A stretch of 36,450 nucleotides of DNA from Lysobacteraceae bacterium (GTDB lineage: Bacteria > Pseudomonadota > Gammaproteobacteria > Xanthomonadales > Xanthomonadaceae): NCBI GenBank assembly GCA_030681035.1, contig JAUXUI010000015.1, positions 1-36,450 on the forward strand, read 5' to 3'. The notes beneath the pieces were generated by a model. That model saw only the letters and a program-made list of their open reading frames with translations. It ran no database searches and was not told where the DNA came from. A program made the position numbers and the translations under genes. Of the stretch, positions 13,269-21,054 are shown in pieces. Positions within the stretch are counted from its first letter, which is position 1. Each line of letters opens with the position of its first letter.

Positions 13269-14860
13269 GCAGCGATCTTCTCCAGCGCGAGCTGCCGCGT
13301 GCCATTGCCGCCGAGTTCAGCGACGCGGCGCCGCCGGTGCTGCTGGGGTATCAGCAGCGCTGGATCGAAGACGACTCGCCGCTCAAGGTCGCTGAGAAAT
13401 CGCGCCGCGTCGGCCTGACTTGGGCGGAGGCATCGGACAATGTGCTCACGGCCGCCACGTCGGGCGGCAGCAACGTGTACTACATCGGCTACAACATGGA
13501 CATGGCCATCGAGTATATCGAGGCCTGCGCCATGTGGGCGCGCGTGTTCAATCAGGCGGCCGGTGCGATCGAGGAAAGTGAAGAAGTTTTCACGGATGGA
13601 AACGACACCAAGGCCATCAAGACATACACCATCCGCTTCGCCAGCGGCTATCGCATCGTAGCGTTGAGCAGCCGTCCCGCTAACCTGCGTGGCAAGCAGG
13701 GTGTGGTCGTGATTGATGAGGCCGCGTTCCACGGCGCGCTGGATGAGCTGCTCAAAGCGGCACTGGCGCTGCTGATCTGGGGCGGCAAGGTGCGCGTGAT
13801 CAGCACGCACAACGGCGACCAAAACCCGTTCAACGAGCTCGTGAATGACATTCGATCCGGGGCCCGCGCGGGCAGTGTGCATCGCATCACGTTCGATGAG
13901 TCGGTTATCGAGGGGCTGTATCGGCGCGTTTGCCTGCGCCTGCGCAAGCTCTGGTCGTCGGCCGACGAGTCGCAGTGGGTTGCCGGCGTGCGCGCGTTCT
14001 ACGGCTCTGCTGCGGAGGAAGAGCTCGACGTTATCCCGAGTCAGGGCTCCGGCGCGTGGCTCACCAGTTCGCTGATCGAATCGCGCATGCACGATGCGCC
14101 AGTGCTCCGGCTCACCTGCGCGCCAGGCTTTGAGCAGCGCCCGGCACAGGATCGCAATGACGCCGTCGTGGATTGGCTCGATTCTGAGGTCGGGCCGGCG
14201 CTCGCTGGGCTCGATCCGAAATACCCCTCGTTTTTCGGGATGGACTTCGGTCGCAGTGGCGATCTGAGCGTGATCGACCCGTGTCAGGTGGATCAGCAAC
14301 TGTGCCGCGTGATGCCGTGTCAGATCGAGCTGCGAAACGTGCCGCACCGCGAGCAGGAGACGATCATTAACTACGTGATCGATCGGCTGCCACGATTTTC
14401 CCGCGCCGCGATCGATGCGCGAGGCAACGGCAACGCGGTTGCCGAGTTCACGGCCCAGCGTTACGGCTGGGGGCGCGTCGAGCTGGTGATGCTCAGTGAA
14501 GGCTGGTATCGCGATCAGATGCCGCCACTCAAGCGCGCATTCGAAGACGACACAATCCGCGTACCGCGCGACGCCGACACGCTCGCCGATCTGCGCGCCA
14601 TCAAGATGGTGAAGGGCGTCGCGCGCGTGCCCGACAAGCGAGAGGTGGGCGCTGACGGCGGAAAGCGTCACGGCGATGCCGGCATCGCCATCGCGCTGAT
14701 GCACTACGCCAGCCGCAATCCGGGCACCGAGATCGCCTTCCAATCAACAGGCCGCCGCACCGCCGCCAACATCAATGACTACGCCGGCAGCGCCTCGCGC
14801 TCGACGGACGTCGGCTTCGGCACGGTATCTGGCCACAACGATTTCAGGGGCTACCAATGA
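13265..14860 (+). CDS. Terminase large subunit (Mu gp28-like)
   Basis: A 531-residue packaging motor. The ATPase domain has a variant Walker A EKSRRVGLT at residues 44-52 and Walker B VVVIDEAAFH (D151, E152). The nuclease domain has FFGMDFGRSGDLSV, AAIDARGNGNAVAEF and GDAGIAIALMHYA, giving the acidic residues of an RNase H-like fold. In Mu-like phages it cuts host-flanked phage DNA and drives it into proheads. GTG 13265 overlaps the preceding stop; the stop overlaps the portal ATG. Confidence 0.95.
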   Translation: MSSDLLQRELPRAIAAEFSDAAPPVLLGYQQRWIEDDSPLKVAEKSRRVGLTWAEASDNVLTAATSGGSNVYYIGYNMDMAIEYIEACAMWARVFNQAAGAIEESEEVFTDGNDTKAIKTYTIRFASGYRIVALSSRPANLRGKQGVVVIDEAAFHGALDELLKAALALLIWGGKVRVISTHNGDQNPFNELVNDIRSGARAGSVHRITFDESVIEGLYRRVCLRLRKLWSSADESQWVAGVRAFYGSAAEEELDVIPSQGSGAWLTSSLIESRMHDAPVLRLTCAPGFEQRPAQDRNDAVVDWLDSEVGPALAGLDPKYPSFFGMDFGRSGDLSVIDPCQVDQQLCRVMPCQIELRNVPHREQETIINYVIDRLPRFSRAAIDARGNGNAVAEFTAQRYGWGRVELVMLSEGWYRDQMPPLKRAFEDDTIRVPRDADTLADLRAIKMVKGVARVPDKREVGADGGKRHGDAGIAIALMHYASRNPGTEIAFQSTGRRTAANINDYAGSASRSTDVGFGTVSGHNDFRGYQ

Positions 14861-16347
14861 GCGACGAACATATCTCCCGCCCATCGCCGGGCCGCGAGAT
14901 CGCCACTACCGGCAACGGCCGCGACATCACGCGCCCGTACACCGGTCAGTTGCTGATCCCATCGGACTCCATCGTCACCGGCCGCAGCGGTGGCGATCTG
15001 CTGATCTACGAGCGCGTGTTGAGCGAGCCGCAGGTAAAGGCCACGTTCGGGCAGCGGCGCGCTGCGGTCACGTCCGCAGAGTGGCAAGTCGAAGCGGCCA
15101 GCGAGCGGCGCGTCGACAAGCGCGCAGCGGATCACCTGCGCGAGCAGTTGCAGTGCATCGGATGGGATCGCGTCACTGACCTGATGCTCTACGGCGTGTT
15201 CTACGGATACGCCGCTGCCGAGATCGTCTACGGCCGCAAAGACGGGTTGCTGACGTGGGCTGCGATCAAGGTGCGCAACCGTAGGCGCTTCCGATTCGGC
15301 GAGCGTGGCGATCTGCGCCTGATTACGCCGGCCAATCCGTACCCCGGCGAGGAGGCGCCCGCGCCGTATTTTTGGCACATCGCCACCGGCGCGGACAACG
15401 ACGACGAGCCGTATGGCATGGGCCTCGCGCACTGGCTGTACTGGCCCGATAAGTTCAAACGCAACGGCATCAAGTTCTGGCTGACGTTTCTCGAAAAATT
15501 TGGGATGCCAACAGCGGTTGGCGAATACGACGCGAACGCGACGCCAACGGAGCAGAGCAAGCTGCTGGCGGCGACCGAGGCAATCCAATCGGACTCCGGC
15601 ATCATCATTCCAAAAGGAATGACATTGACCCTGCTCGAAGCCGCGCGCTCGGGGACAGCCGACTACAAGGCCCTGCATGACACGATGGATGCGACGATTG
15701 CCAAGGTTGTGCTGGGACAGAGCGCCAGCACGGAAGGAACGCCGGGAAGGCTGGGCAACGAAGAGCTGCAAGGCGATGTGCGTGCGGACATCATCAAGGC
15801 GGACGCAGATCTGATCTGCGAGAGTTTCAACCTCGGTCCCGTGCGCTGGTTGACGATGTTCAACTTCCCCGACGCCGATCCTCCCAGGGTGTTCCGCGTG
15901 CTCGATGAGCCCGAGGACGCCAACGCGCTGGCCGAACGCGATACCAAGGTCGCTGCACTGGGCTTCAAACCCGGATTGCAATACATCCAGGCGACCTACG
16001 GCGACCATTGGGAGGCTGCTCAGGATGCGCCCGGAGGCGATGCAGTCGCCGCCGCGCCCGCCGCATCGGTTTCATTCGCTGCACAGACCGCGCCGGCGCC
16101 CATCGTCGGCCGCGAGGCCCAACTCGTCGATCTGCTGGCGCGCCGCGCAGATCCGATCATCGCGGGCTGGATCGACCAGATCGAGGCGCTGGTGCGTAGC
16201 GCCGAGTCGCTGGAGGAGATTCGCGATGGGCTGCTCGCCCTGCTGCCGAACCTCGATACAGAGCAGTTCGGGCAGGTTATGCAGCAGGCGCTGGCGATTG
16301 CCGGCGTGGCCGGCATGGGCGATGCCCGCGACGACGCCGATGCCTGA
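14857..16347 (+). CDS. Portal protein (Mu gp29-like, DUF935)
   Basis: A 496-residue DUF935 portal. Recognisable segments are REIATTGNGRDITRPY near the N-terminus, DLLIYERVLSEPQVKATFGQ, the part around FWLTFLEKFGMPTAVGEYD, and VVLGQSASTEGTPGRLGNEE. It forms the dodecameric DNA channel at one head vertex. ATG 14857 overlaps the terminase stop. The C-terminal 80 residues are a variable helical tail (QIEALVRSAESLEEIRDGLL), typical of the family. Confidence 0.95.
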   Translation: MSDEHISRPSPGREIATTGNGRDITRPYTGQLLIPSDSIVTGRSGGDLLIYERVLSEPQVKATFGQRRAAVTSAEWQVEAASERRVDKRAADHLREQLQCIGWDRVTDLMLYGVFYGYAAAEIVYGRKDGLLTWAAIKVRNRRRFRFGERGDLRLITPANPYPGEEAPAPYFWHIATGADNDDEPYGMGLAHWLYWPDKFKRNGIKFWLTFLEKFGMPTAVGEYDANATPTEQSKLLAATEAIQSDSGIIIPKGMTLTLLEAARSGTADYKALHDTMDATIAKVVLGQSASTEGTPGRLGNEELQGDVRADIIKADADLICESFNLGPVRWLTMFNFPDADPPRVFRVLDEPEDANALAERDTKVAALGFKPGLQYIQATYGDHWEAAQDAPGGDAVAAAPAASVSFAAQTAPAPIVGREAQLVDLLARRADPIIAGWIDQIEALVRSAESLEEIRDGLLALLPNLDTEQFGQVMQQALAIAGVAGMGDARDDADA

Positions 16348-17533
16348 GGTTCGCGGCAGTTTCCGCAGCTTCGATGCGGCCGAGCGCTTCTTCCGGCAGA
16401 AGATCAACCTGCCGACGCAGCGCTGGGATGATCTGTGGCAGGGCCAGCATGCGCGTGCCTTCATGGCGGCTGGCGTCGCCCGCGACGCGGTGCTGGCCGA
16501 GCTGCGTGCGGCGGTGGATGCGGCGATCAGCCAGGGCGAGACGCTGGCGGACTTTCGCGCGCGCTTCAAGGACATCGTGACCCGCCACGGCTGGATCGGC
16601 GGCGCCGGAGACGAAAGCGACGCGCGCCGGGCATGGCGTGCCCGCGTGATCTACCACACCAACCTGCGCACTGCGTACATGGCCGGGCGCTGGGACACGC
16701 TCAAGTCGTTTCCGTACCTCAAGTACCAGCACCATACGCTGCTCAACCCACGTGAGCAGCACGTGGTGTGGGATGGCCTGATCCTCCCAAACGACAACCC
16801 GTGGTGGCGGACCAACTACCCGCCCAACGGTTGGGGCTGTAACTGCACCGTCACCGGCGTGTCCGAGGCGCGGCTGCGCGCAGAGGGGCGCCGGCCCGAC
16901 AAGGCCCCCGCCGAGGTTGATGGCGACCCGCCGCCGGAGTGGGCCTACCATGTCGGCGTGGCCGACCAGGGGCGCGAGCTGGCCGACCCAGCGCTGACGC
17001 GCGAGCTGGGCGCGCAGTGGACGCAGATGCCTGGCAGCTCGCATCGCGACTTCGGGCGGCCCGACCAGGTGCCCATCGACACGCCGCGCGCGCAACTGCT
17101 GCCGGAGGCTATCCGTCAGCCGGCTGAACTTCGCGATGCGTGGGATCGCCTGTACGGGCAATCCACCACGCTGCGCGACCCGGCGGGTGCGGAGGTGATC
17201 GTCAGCCGCCAGGTCATCGAACACTGGCTGGGCCAACCTAAGCGCCTCGACGGCCGTGAGAAGTATTTGCCGCTGCTGCGCGAGACGATCGAATCGCCGT
17301 TCGAAATCTGGGCCAGCTTCTCGCAGAACGGGCTCGGCCGGGTCGGCGTCCGGCGCTTCTACGTCAAGAGCATGCGGCTGGCGGGGGGAAAGTCGGTGAC
17401 GCTGATCGCAGAGGTACAGCCCGGCGGCATCTGGGGCACCTTCAACTTCTTCGCGGGCTCGCGGCCGCAGCCGCGCTCGCGACAGGGCCTGCTGGTTTAC
17501 GGCCGCCCCCAACAGAGCGATGGGGGCGGCTGA
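16322..17533 (+). CDS. Mu F-like minor head protein with C-terminal BECR-type nuclease domain
   Basis: A protein of about 403 residues from ATG 16322, or 397 from ATG 16340; both overlap the portal end. The N-terminal two-thirds is the SPP1 gp7/Mu F head-morphogenesis domain (IYHTNLRTAYMAGRWDTLK and WWRTNYPPNGWGCNCTV). After about residue 270 comes a separate domain (VIVSRQVIEHWLG, YLPLLRETIESPFEIWASF, RRFYVKSMRLAGGKSVTLIA, GTFNFFAGSR) resembling the phage barnase/EndoU/colicin E5-like (PBECR) family. F helps assemble the head and may be ejected; the C-terminal domain could act on host RNA on entry, which is inference. Confidence 0.88.
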   Translation: MPATTPMPEVRGSFRSFDAAERFFRQKINLPTQRWDDLWQGQHARAFMAAGVARDAVLAELRAAVDAAISQGETLADFRARFKDIVTRHGWIGGAGDESDARRAWRARVIYHTNLRTAYMAGRWDTLKSFPYLKYQHHTLLNPREQHVVWDGLILPNDNPWWRTNYPPNGWGCNCTVTGVSEARLRAEGRRPDKAPAEVDGDPPPEWAYHVGVADQGRELADPALTRELGAQWTQMPGSSHRDFGRPDQVPIDTPRAQLLPEAIRQPAELRDAWDRLYGQSTTLRDPAGAEVIVSRQVIEHWLGQPKRLDGREKYLPLLRETIESPFEIWASFSQNGLGRVGVRRFYVKSMRLAGGKSVTLIAEVQPGGIWGTFNFFAGSRPQPRSRQGLLVYGRPQQSDGGG

Positions 17534-17674
17534 TGGCCTCTGCCTACAAGCGCACCAGCGTGCCCTGCGGCGCTCCCTGCGGACTATCGGGCGCTGGCCC
17601 AGTCCGTGGGAGGATCGCGACAAATTCGCCACACCGGGGCCGGCCAGACCCCCAGCCCGTGGCGCGAGCATAGC
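17534..17674 (+). other. Short spacer without a supported gene
   Basis: Between F and G lie 141 bases with no convincing gene. A 46-codon frame from ATG 17532 overlaps the F stop but lacks protein character. The G frame is open through the spacer, with a GTG at 17606 that would add 23 residues. Either a longer G or a decayed small gene is possible. Confidence 0.5.
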
Positions 17675-18175
17675 ATGGCCGACGCATTCCTTATTGTTGT
17701 CGACGACGCCAAGGCGCAAGCCTGGTTCGGCCGCCTGCTCGAACGTAGCCACGACCTGTCGGGCCTGATGGCCGACATTGGCGAGACGCTCACCGAGAGC
17801 ACACAGCGCCGCTTTGCGCTGGGCATTGCGCCCGACGGCACGCCCTGGGTGCCGCTCGCCGACGGCAGCGGCCGCACCCCGCTGGTGGATACCGGGCGCA
17901 TGCGCAACGACATCGCTCCCAGCCACGGGCCGGACTGGGTGGAGATCAGCGCCGGGGCGCGTCAAGCACGCTGGCATCAGGAGGGCACCGGCCCTTACAC
18001 CATCGAGCCCAAGAACAAGAAGGCACTCGCGTGGGCGGGCGGCCCCGGCCCGCGCAAGAAGGTCCATCACCCCGGCCTGCCGGCGCGGCCCTTCATCGGG
18101 CTATCGGCCGAGGACGAGCAGGCTATCGAGCGGCTGGCCGAAGCGTGGCTCGATCTGGCGCCGGGTGGCGGCTGA
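17675..18175 (+). CDS. Mu G-like virion morphogenesis protein
   Basis: A 166-residue protein of the phage virion morphogenesis (tail completion S/Mu G) family: LLERSHDLSGLMADIGETLT, TQRRFALGIAPDGTPWVPL, LVDTGRMRNDI, and RPFIGLSAEDEQAIERLAEA. It is a head-tail joining factor. ATG 17675 has only a weak ribosome site; GTG 17606 is the in-frame alternative. It ends the first late block, before a minus-strand module. Confidence 0.88.
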   Translation: MADAFLIVVDDAKAQAWFGRLLERSHDLSGLMADIGETLTESTQRRFALGIAPDGTPWVPLADGSGRTPLVDTGRMRNDIAPSHGPDWVEISAGARQARWHQEGTGPYTIEPKNKKALAWAGGPGPRKKVHHPGLPARPFIGLSAEDEQAIERLAEAWLDLAPGGG

Positions 18176-18182
18176 TGGGCAG

Positions 18183-18208
18183 AAAAAAGGCCCCGGAGGT
18201 TCGGGGCC
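18183..18208 (-). terminator. Intrinsic terminator for the minus-strand module
   Basis: On the minus strand GGCCCCG (18208-18202), loop AACCTC, CGGGGCC (18195-18189) is followed by six T. The perfect 7-bp stem and T run face transcripts coming from 18348. On the plus strand it has an A run before the stem and no T run, so it should not stop the late transcript efficiently. Confidence 0.88.
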
Positions 18209-18347
18209 GAGATCACTGCGAAACCATCGAAATCTGCGGCCATTGGAGGCCGTCCGGTAGGTGGGTAGCTACCCTCGGCCCTATGCGGCGGCTCCGATGG
18301 GCCAAAACCGCGATTGAGGGCGTTTACTAACGATCCTGTGCTCGGAC

Positions 18348-18932
18348 TCAGGGCCGCTCGTCCCGGACGCAGGGGTATATCCCTCGCAGGCACTGGCAGA
18401 CAGTCGGCGCCGAGTATCCTACGCGGGCACCAATATCGCGCATTGACAAGCCATCCGCCCGCAGCCGTCGCATATGCTCGATCACGGTTGTTGTGATGCC
18501 CGCGCGTCGTCGTGGAGTCACGCCAGCTGGCACTGGTTTTGTGCGCAGCGCCGCACGCAGCGCACTGGCTGACCCATAGCAACCGCGTGATCGCGTCCAA
18601 CTCTCGATCACAGCCCAGGGCAGGGTGCGCCTGTGCCCAGCCAGCTTATGCCCTGTTGAGTCCGAGGTAGTGCGCAACGTCCGCAGGAACCACGCGAGTT
18701 CTTCGAGCGGGATGAAGACCCAGATGGCGCCAGTGTTTGGGCACCTACCATCATGGACGCCTAGCCCGTTGGCGCGTTCGTGCCGCCGCAATCGCCGCGC
18801 TTGGATTGCAGGGCTGATGCCCAAGTGCTCACACAACGGCGTGACTGCCACCCACGGGCGGCCGATCACATCAGCTACATGGACGTCCAAGCCGTCCATC
18901 GGGAATCGTGCGATTGGTGCAGGTATGTTCAT
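18348..18932 (-). CDS. Antirepressor-like protein (P22 AR N-domain) with C-terminal HTH
   Basis: A 194-residue protein from ATG 18932, 9 nt after AAGGAG; ATG 18938 is 3 nt after it. The N-terminal half matches the phage antirepressor N domain: MNIPAPIARFPMDGLDVHV, RPWVAVTPLCEHLGISPAIQ, ARRLRRHERANG, and VFIPLEELAWFLRTL. The C-terminal part has a helix-turn-helix (LSMRDIGARVGYSAPTVCQC). It is transcribed against the late operons, preceded by a small gene and followed by its own terminator. It may modulate a repressor or act as superinfection cargo; the partner is unknown. Codon third positions are less GC-rich than in neighbours, suggesting recent acquisition. Confidence 0.82.
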   Translation of the reverse strand: MNIPAPIARFPMDGLDVHVADVIGRPWVAVTPLCEHLGISPAIQARRLRRHERANGLGVHDGRCPNTGAIWVFIPLEELAWFLRTLRTTSDSTGHKLAGHRRTLPWAVIESWTRSRGCYGSASALRAALRTKPVPAGVTPRRRAGITTTVIEHMRRLRADGLSMRDIGARVGYSAPTVCQCLRGIYPCVRDERP

Positions 18933-18945
18933 GCTCATGGGCTCC

Positions 18946-19209
18946 TTAGGCGATCACGCGCAGATAGTCGGGACGGACAGTGTGACGCCGCCGTGCCGGT
19001 GGGGGTGCAGACAACTCTGTGGATAACGGCTGGGCCAGCTTGACGAGCAGCCGGTCCAGGCTGTGATGCGCCTGGTCGGCGGCGTCGGCGAGGCCGGTGT
19101 GGGTGCGACCGTGGATGTCAGGGGCCTGCGCGACGATGGCGAGGATGCGGCTCAGGCATTTCGCCTGGCGAAGCAGAGCGAGGTACTCGGTGGAGGTGGT
19201 GATACCCAT
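18946..19209 (-). CDS. Small cargo protein upstream of antirepressor-like gene
   Basis: An 87-residue protein from ATG 19209 with AGGAGA 6 nt upstream. It is helical (YLALLRQAKCLSRILAIVAQ and LADAADQAHHSLDRLLVKLA) with a basic C-terminal tail. Its TAA stop overlaps the ribosome site AAGGAG of the antirepressor-like gene, so the two are translationally coupled. Not recognised. It may be a partner or regulator of the downstream protein. Confidence 0.78.
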   Translation of the reverse strand: MGITTSTEYLALLRQAKCLSRILAIVAQAPDIHGRTHTGLADAADQAHHSLDRLLVKLAQPLSTELSAPPPARRRHTVRPDYLRVIA

Positions 19210-19340
19210 GATGATCTCCTGTTGGCGCTTGTCAGGCGCATGAGGTGGCCGGGCGGTAGACAACCGCCAACAGATGCGGCCCGCAGCTTTCCCCCGAAGG
19301 GTGTTGTATGGCTGCGGCCACCCGGCCGTAAGATAGTCAT
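19152..19340 (-). CDS. Possible leader peptide ORF of the cargo module
   Basis: A 62-residue minus-strand frame from ATG 19340 (GGAGCG 5 nt upstream) that overlaps the start of the 87-residue gene by 58 bp in another frame. It reads MTILRPGGRSHTTPFGGKLR, then GGCLPPGHLMRLTSANRRSS. The second phrase resembles short peptides seen before small genes in other prophages, but the family is not securely identified. The DNA also contains a hairpin, GGCGGT (19252-19257) and ACCGCC (19263-19268). Confidence 0.35.
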   Translation of the reverse strand: MTILRPGGRSHTTPFGGKLRAASVGGCLPPGHLMRLTSANRRSSWVSPPPPSTSLCFARRNA

Positions 19341-19487
19341 GGAGCGCTCCGTTGTTGTCGGGACGGTTCCGTCTGTTGTGAGTGCGGTGTCTAGCCGCAA
19401 ACCGACGATACCCCGGATCGAACCCGCTTGCAACGCCCGTTGAATCGCGCTTAGATGCCGGGCGCCGGCCTCTCCCGCGCGCGCAAC
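19341..19487. other. Divergent region between cargo module and protease gene
   Basis: About 150 bases without a supported gene. It must carry the promoter of the minus-strand module. Minus-strand boxes are poor: a TATCTT at 19335-19330 has no good -35. A T-loop-like GGTTCGATCC is present on the minus strand but is not part of a tRNA. Confidence 0.4.
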
Positions 19488-19510
19488 TTTCTTTAGCGCG
19501 CGCTACACCC
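19488..19510 (+). promoter_or_regulatory. Candidate late-promoter activator element 2
   Basis: TTTAGCGCGCGCTACACCC plus four preceding bases, 22 of 23 identical to 9926-9948. The core TAGCGCGCGCTA (19494-19505) is a perfect 12-bp palindrome. It lies just upstream of the protease gene, where Mu has its PI promoter. The distance to ATG 19544 is short (33 nt), so the start site must lie very near the gene if the element sits at -35 or further upstream. Confidence 0.65.
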
Positions 19511-19543
19511 GGCGCGCACGGCGTAGCCCCGAGACTGGGCGAC

Positions 19544-20674
19544 ATGCCGAATCCAACCAACGCTATCGAGATTTTCCGCGCCGGCCGGCATATCGACATG
19601 TCCGGTCGCGAGGTGGAGATCACCGCCGCCGACGTGGCGGACATCGCCGCCGGCTACAACCCGTCGCTGAGCGAGGCGCCGCTGGTCGTGGGTCATCCGC
19701 AGCACAACCACCCGGCTTACGGTTGGGTGCGCGGCCTGCGTGCCGAGGGTGCGCTGCTGGTGGCCGATGCCGACCAGGTCGATCCTGCGTTCGCCGATAT
19801 GGTGCGTTCCGGGCGATTCAAGAAACGCTCGGCGTCGTTTTTCGGGCCGGCGTCGCCGGGCAATCCGACTCCCGGCAAGCTCTACCTGCGGCACGTCGGA
19901 TTCCTCGGCGCGATGCCGCCGGCCGTCAAGGGCCTGCGCGATGTGCATCTGGCCGACGCCGACGAGGGCGTGATCGAGTTCGGCGATTTCCGCGAGCGCA
20001 GCGCGTTTTCCTCGATCGGCGATGTGCTGCGCAAGCTGCGCGAGAAGTTCATCGCGTCGGACGGCATCGAGTCCGCCGACGCCATCATCCCGCAATACCA
20101 GATCGACAACGTGCAGGGCGCCGCGCGCGATGAGGATGTCGCCGATGTCGCCACGCCCGCCTTTGCTACGCCCGCAATCCAGGAGCCCGCCATGCCCAAT
20201 CCCGCCATCAATCTCGCCGAGCGCGAGTCCGCCATTGCTGCCCGCGAGGCGGCCATCTCTGAGCGCGAGCAGGAAGTTGCCGCCGCAGCCGCTGCCACGC
20301 GACGCGCCGAGGCGCTGAGCTTCGTCGAGCCGCTGGTCTCCGCCGGCCGTTTGCTGCCGCGTCAGCAGGCGCCGGTGATCGAGCTGATGCTCGCGCTGCC
20401 GGAGCAGCCACTGAGTTTCGCCGACGGCACCACCACCGCCACGCGACCGGCTGGCGACGTGCTGCGCGAGCTGCTCACCGCGATGCCGGTGCAGATCGAA
20501 TTTGGGGAACGCTCGCGCGATACCGGAGCCGACGGGCAGACCGTCAACTTCTCGGCCCCGGCCAATGTGCACGTCGACCCGGATCGCCTCGCCCTGCATT
20601 CCAAGGCCATCGCGTACCAGACCGCCCATCCCGGCACCGACTACCTCACCGCTGCGCGCGCCGTCGGCGCCTGA
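19544..20674 (+). CDS. Mu I-like prohead protease with scaffold domain
   Basis: A 376-residue protein of the Mu I family. The protease part covers residues 1 to about 190: AIEIFRAGRHIDMSGREVEI, APLVVGHPQHNHPAYGWVRG with H51, and GRFKKRSASFFGP. The C-terminal part begins with a charged coiled coil (LAERESAIAAREAAISEREQ) typical of scaffolds and includes LTAARAVGA at the end. It cuts scaffold and itself during prohead maturation. The start is the first ATG after element 2. An internal start at 20192 probably gives a separate scaffold. Confidence 0.9.
   Translation: MPNPTNAIEIFRAGRHIDMSGREVEITAADVADIAAGYNPSLSEAPLVVGHPQHNHPAYGWVRGLRAEGALLVADADQVDPAFADMVRSGRFKKRSASFFGPASPGNPTPGKLYLRHVGFLGAMPPAVKGLRDVHLADADEGVIEFGDFRERSAFSSIGDVLRKLREKFIASDGIESADAIIPQYQIDNVQGAARDEDVADVATPAFATPAIQEPAMPNPAINLAERESAIAAREAAISEREQEVAAAAAATRRAEALSFVEPLVSAGRLLPRQQAPVIELMLALPEQPLSFADGTTTATRPAGDVLRELLTAMPVQIEFGERSRDTGADGQTVNFSAPANVHVDPDRLALHSKAIAYQTAHPGTDYLTAARAVGA
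20192..20674 (+). CDS. Internal-start scaffold protein (Mu Z analogue)
   Basis: Inside the protease gene, in the same frame, ATG 20192 is preceded by AGGAG (20181-20185) with a 6-nt spacer. It opens a 160-residue product made only of the coiled-coil and C-terminal scaffold region. Mu makes its scaffold Z from the 3' part of gene I in this way. The strong internal ribosome site at the domain border supports a nested gene. Confidence 0.75.
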   Translation: MPNPAINLAERESAIAAREAAISEREQEVAAAAAATRRAEALSFVEPLVSAGRLLPRQQAPVIELMLALPEQPLSFADGTTTATRPAGDVLRELLTAMPVQIEFGERSRDTGADGQTVNFSAPANVHVDPDRLALHSKAIAYQTAHPGTDYLTAARAVGA

Positions 20675-20705
20675 TCGGCCCTCATACATATAAGGACACC
20701 GCGAC

Positions 20706-21041
20706 ATGACGCAGAACGTCTCCATTCTGACCCTGAGCCTGGCCGTCACGGCCGCGATCACCGCCGAGCGCTTCGTCGATTTGTCCGGCGCGCCGGCCAC
20801 GGCCGCCGGCAATGCCGTCGGCGTGGCGCGCAGCGACGGCGCCATCGGCGCATTGGTCCCGGTCGATGTGCTCGGCACGGCGGTCGTCACCGCTGGGGCG
20901 GCCATCGCCGCCGGTGCCGCGATCGAAGTCGGCGCCACGGGTAAGGCGGTCACCAAGGCCGCTGGCATCGCCGTCGCGCGCGCGCTTCAGGCCGCAGCCG
21001 CCGACGGCGAGCGCATCGAAGTAATGCTGATCCCGAACTAA
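20706..21041 (+). CDS. Head decoration / capsid cement-like protein
   Basis: A 111-residue beta-rich, alanine- and glycine-rich protein: LAVTAAITAERFVDLSGAPA, NAVGVARSDGAIGALVPVDV, AGAAIAAGAAIEVGATGKAV. This is the pattern of DUF2190-type capsid cement proteins that lie between scaffold and capsid genes. It would stabilise the expanded head. AAGGAC precedes ATG 20706. Confidence 0.8.
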   Translation: MTQNVSILTLSLAVTAAITAERFVDLSGAPATAAGNAVGVARSDGAIGALVPVDVLGTAVVTAGAAIAAGAAIEVGATGKAVTKAAGIAVARALQAAAADGERIEVMLIPN

Positions 21042-21054
21042 GGACCAAACGACC

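Noticed and set aside
13130-14743. 537-codon minus-strand frame
   Set aside because: Shadow of the large terminase gene, which has clear ATPase and nuclease motifs on the plus strand.
16277-18070. 597-codon minus-strand frame
   Set aside because: Shadow of the F and G head genes; composition is arginine/histidine-rich without domains.
19405-19445. tRNA-like T-loop GGTTCGATCC on the minus strand
   Set aside because: The flanking bases do not form a T stem, and no acceptor, D or anticodon arms could be folded nearby.
19493-20968. 491-codon minus-strand frame
   Set aside because: Opposite the protease/scaffold gene, which has family motifs and correct starts.
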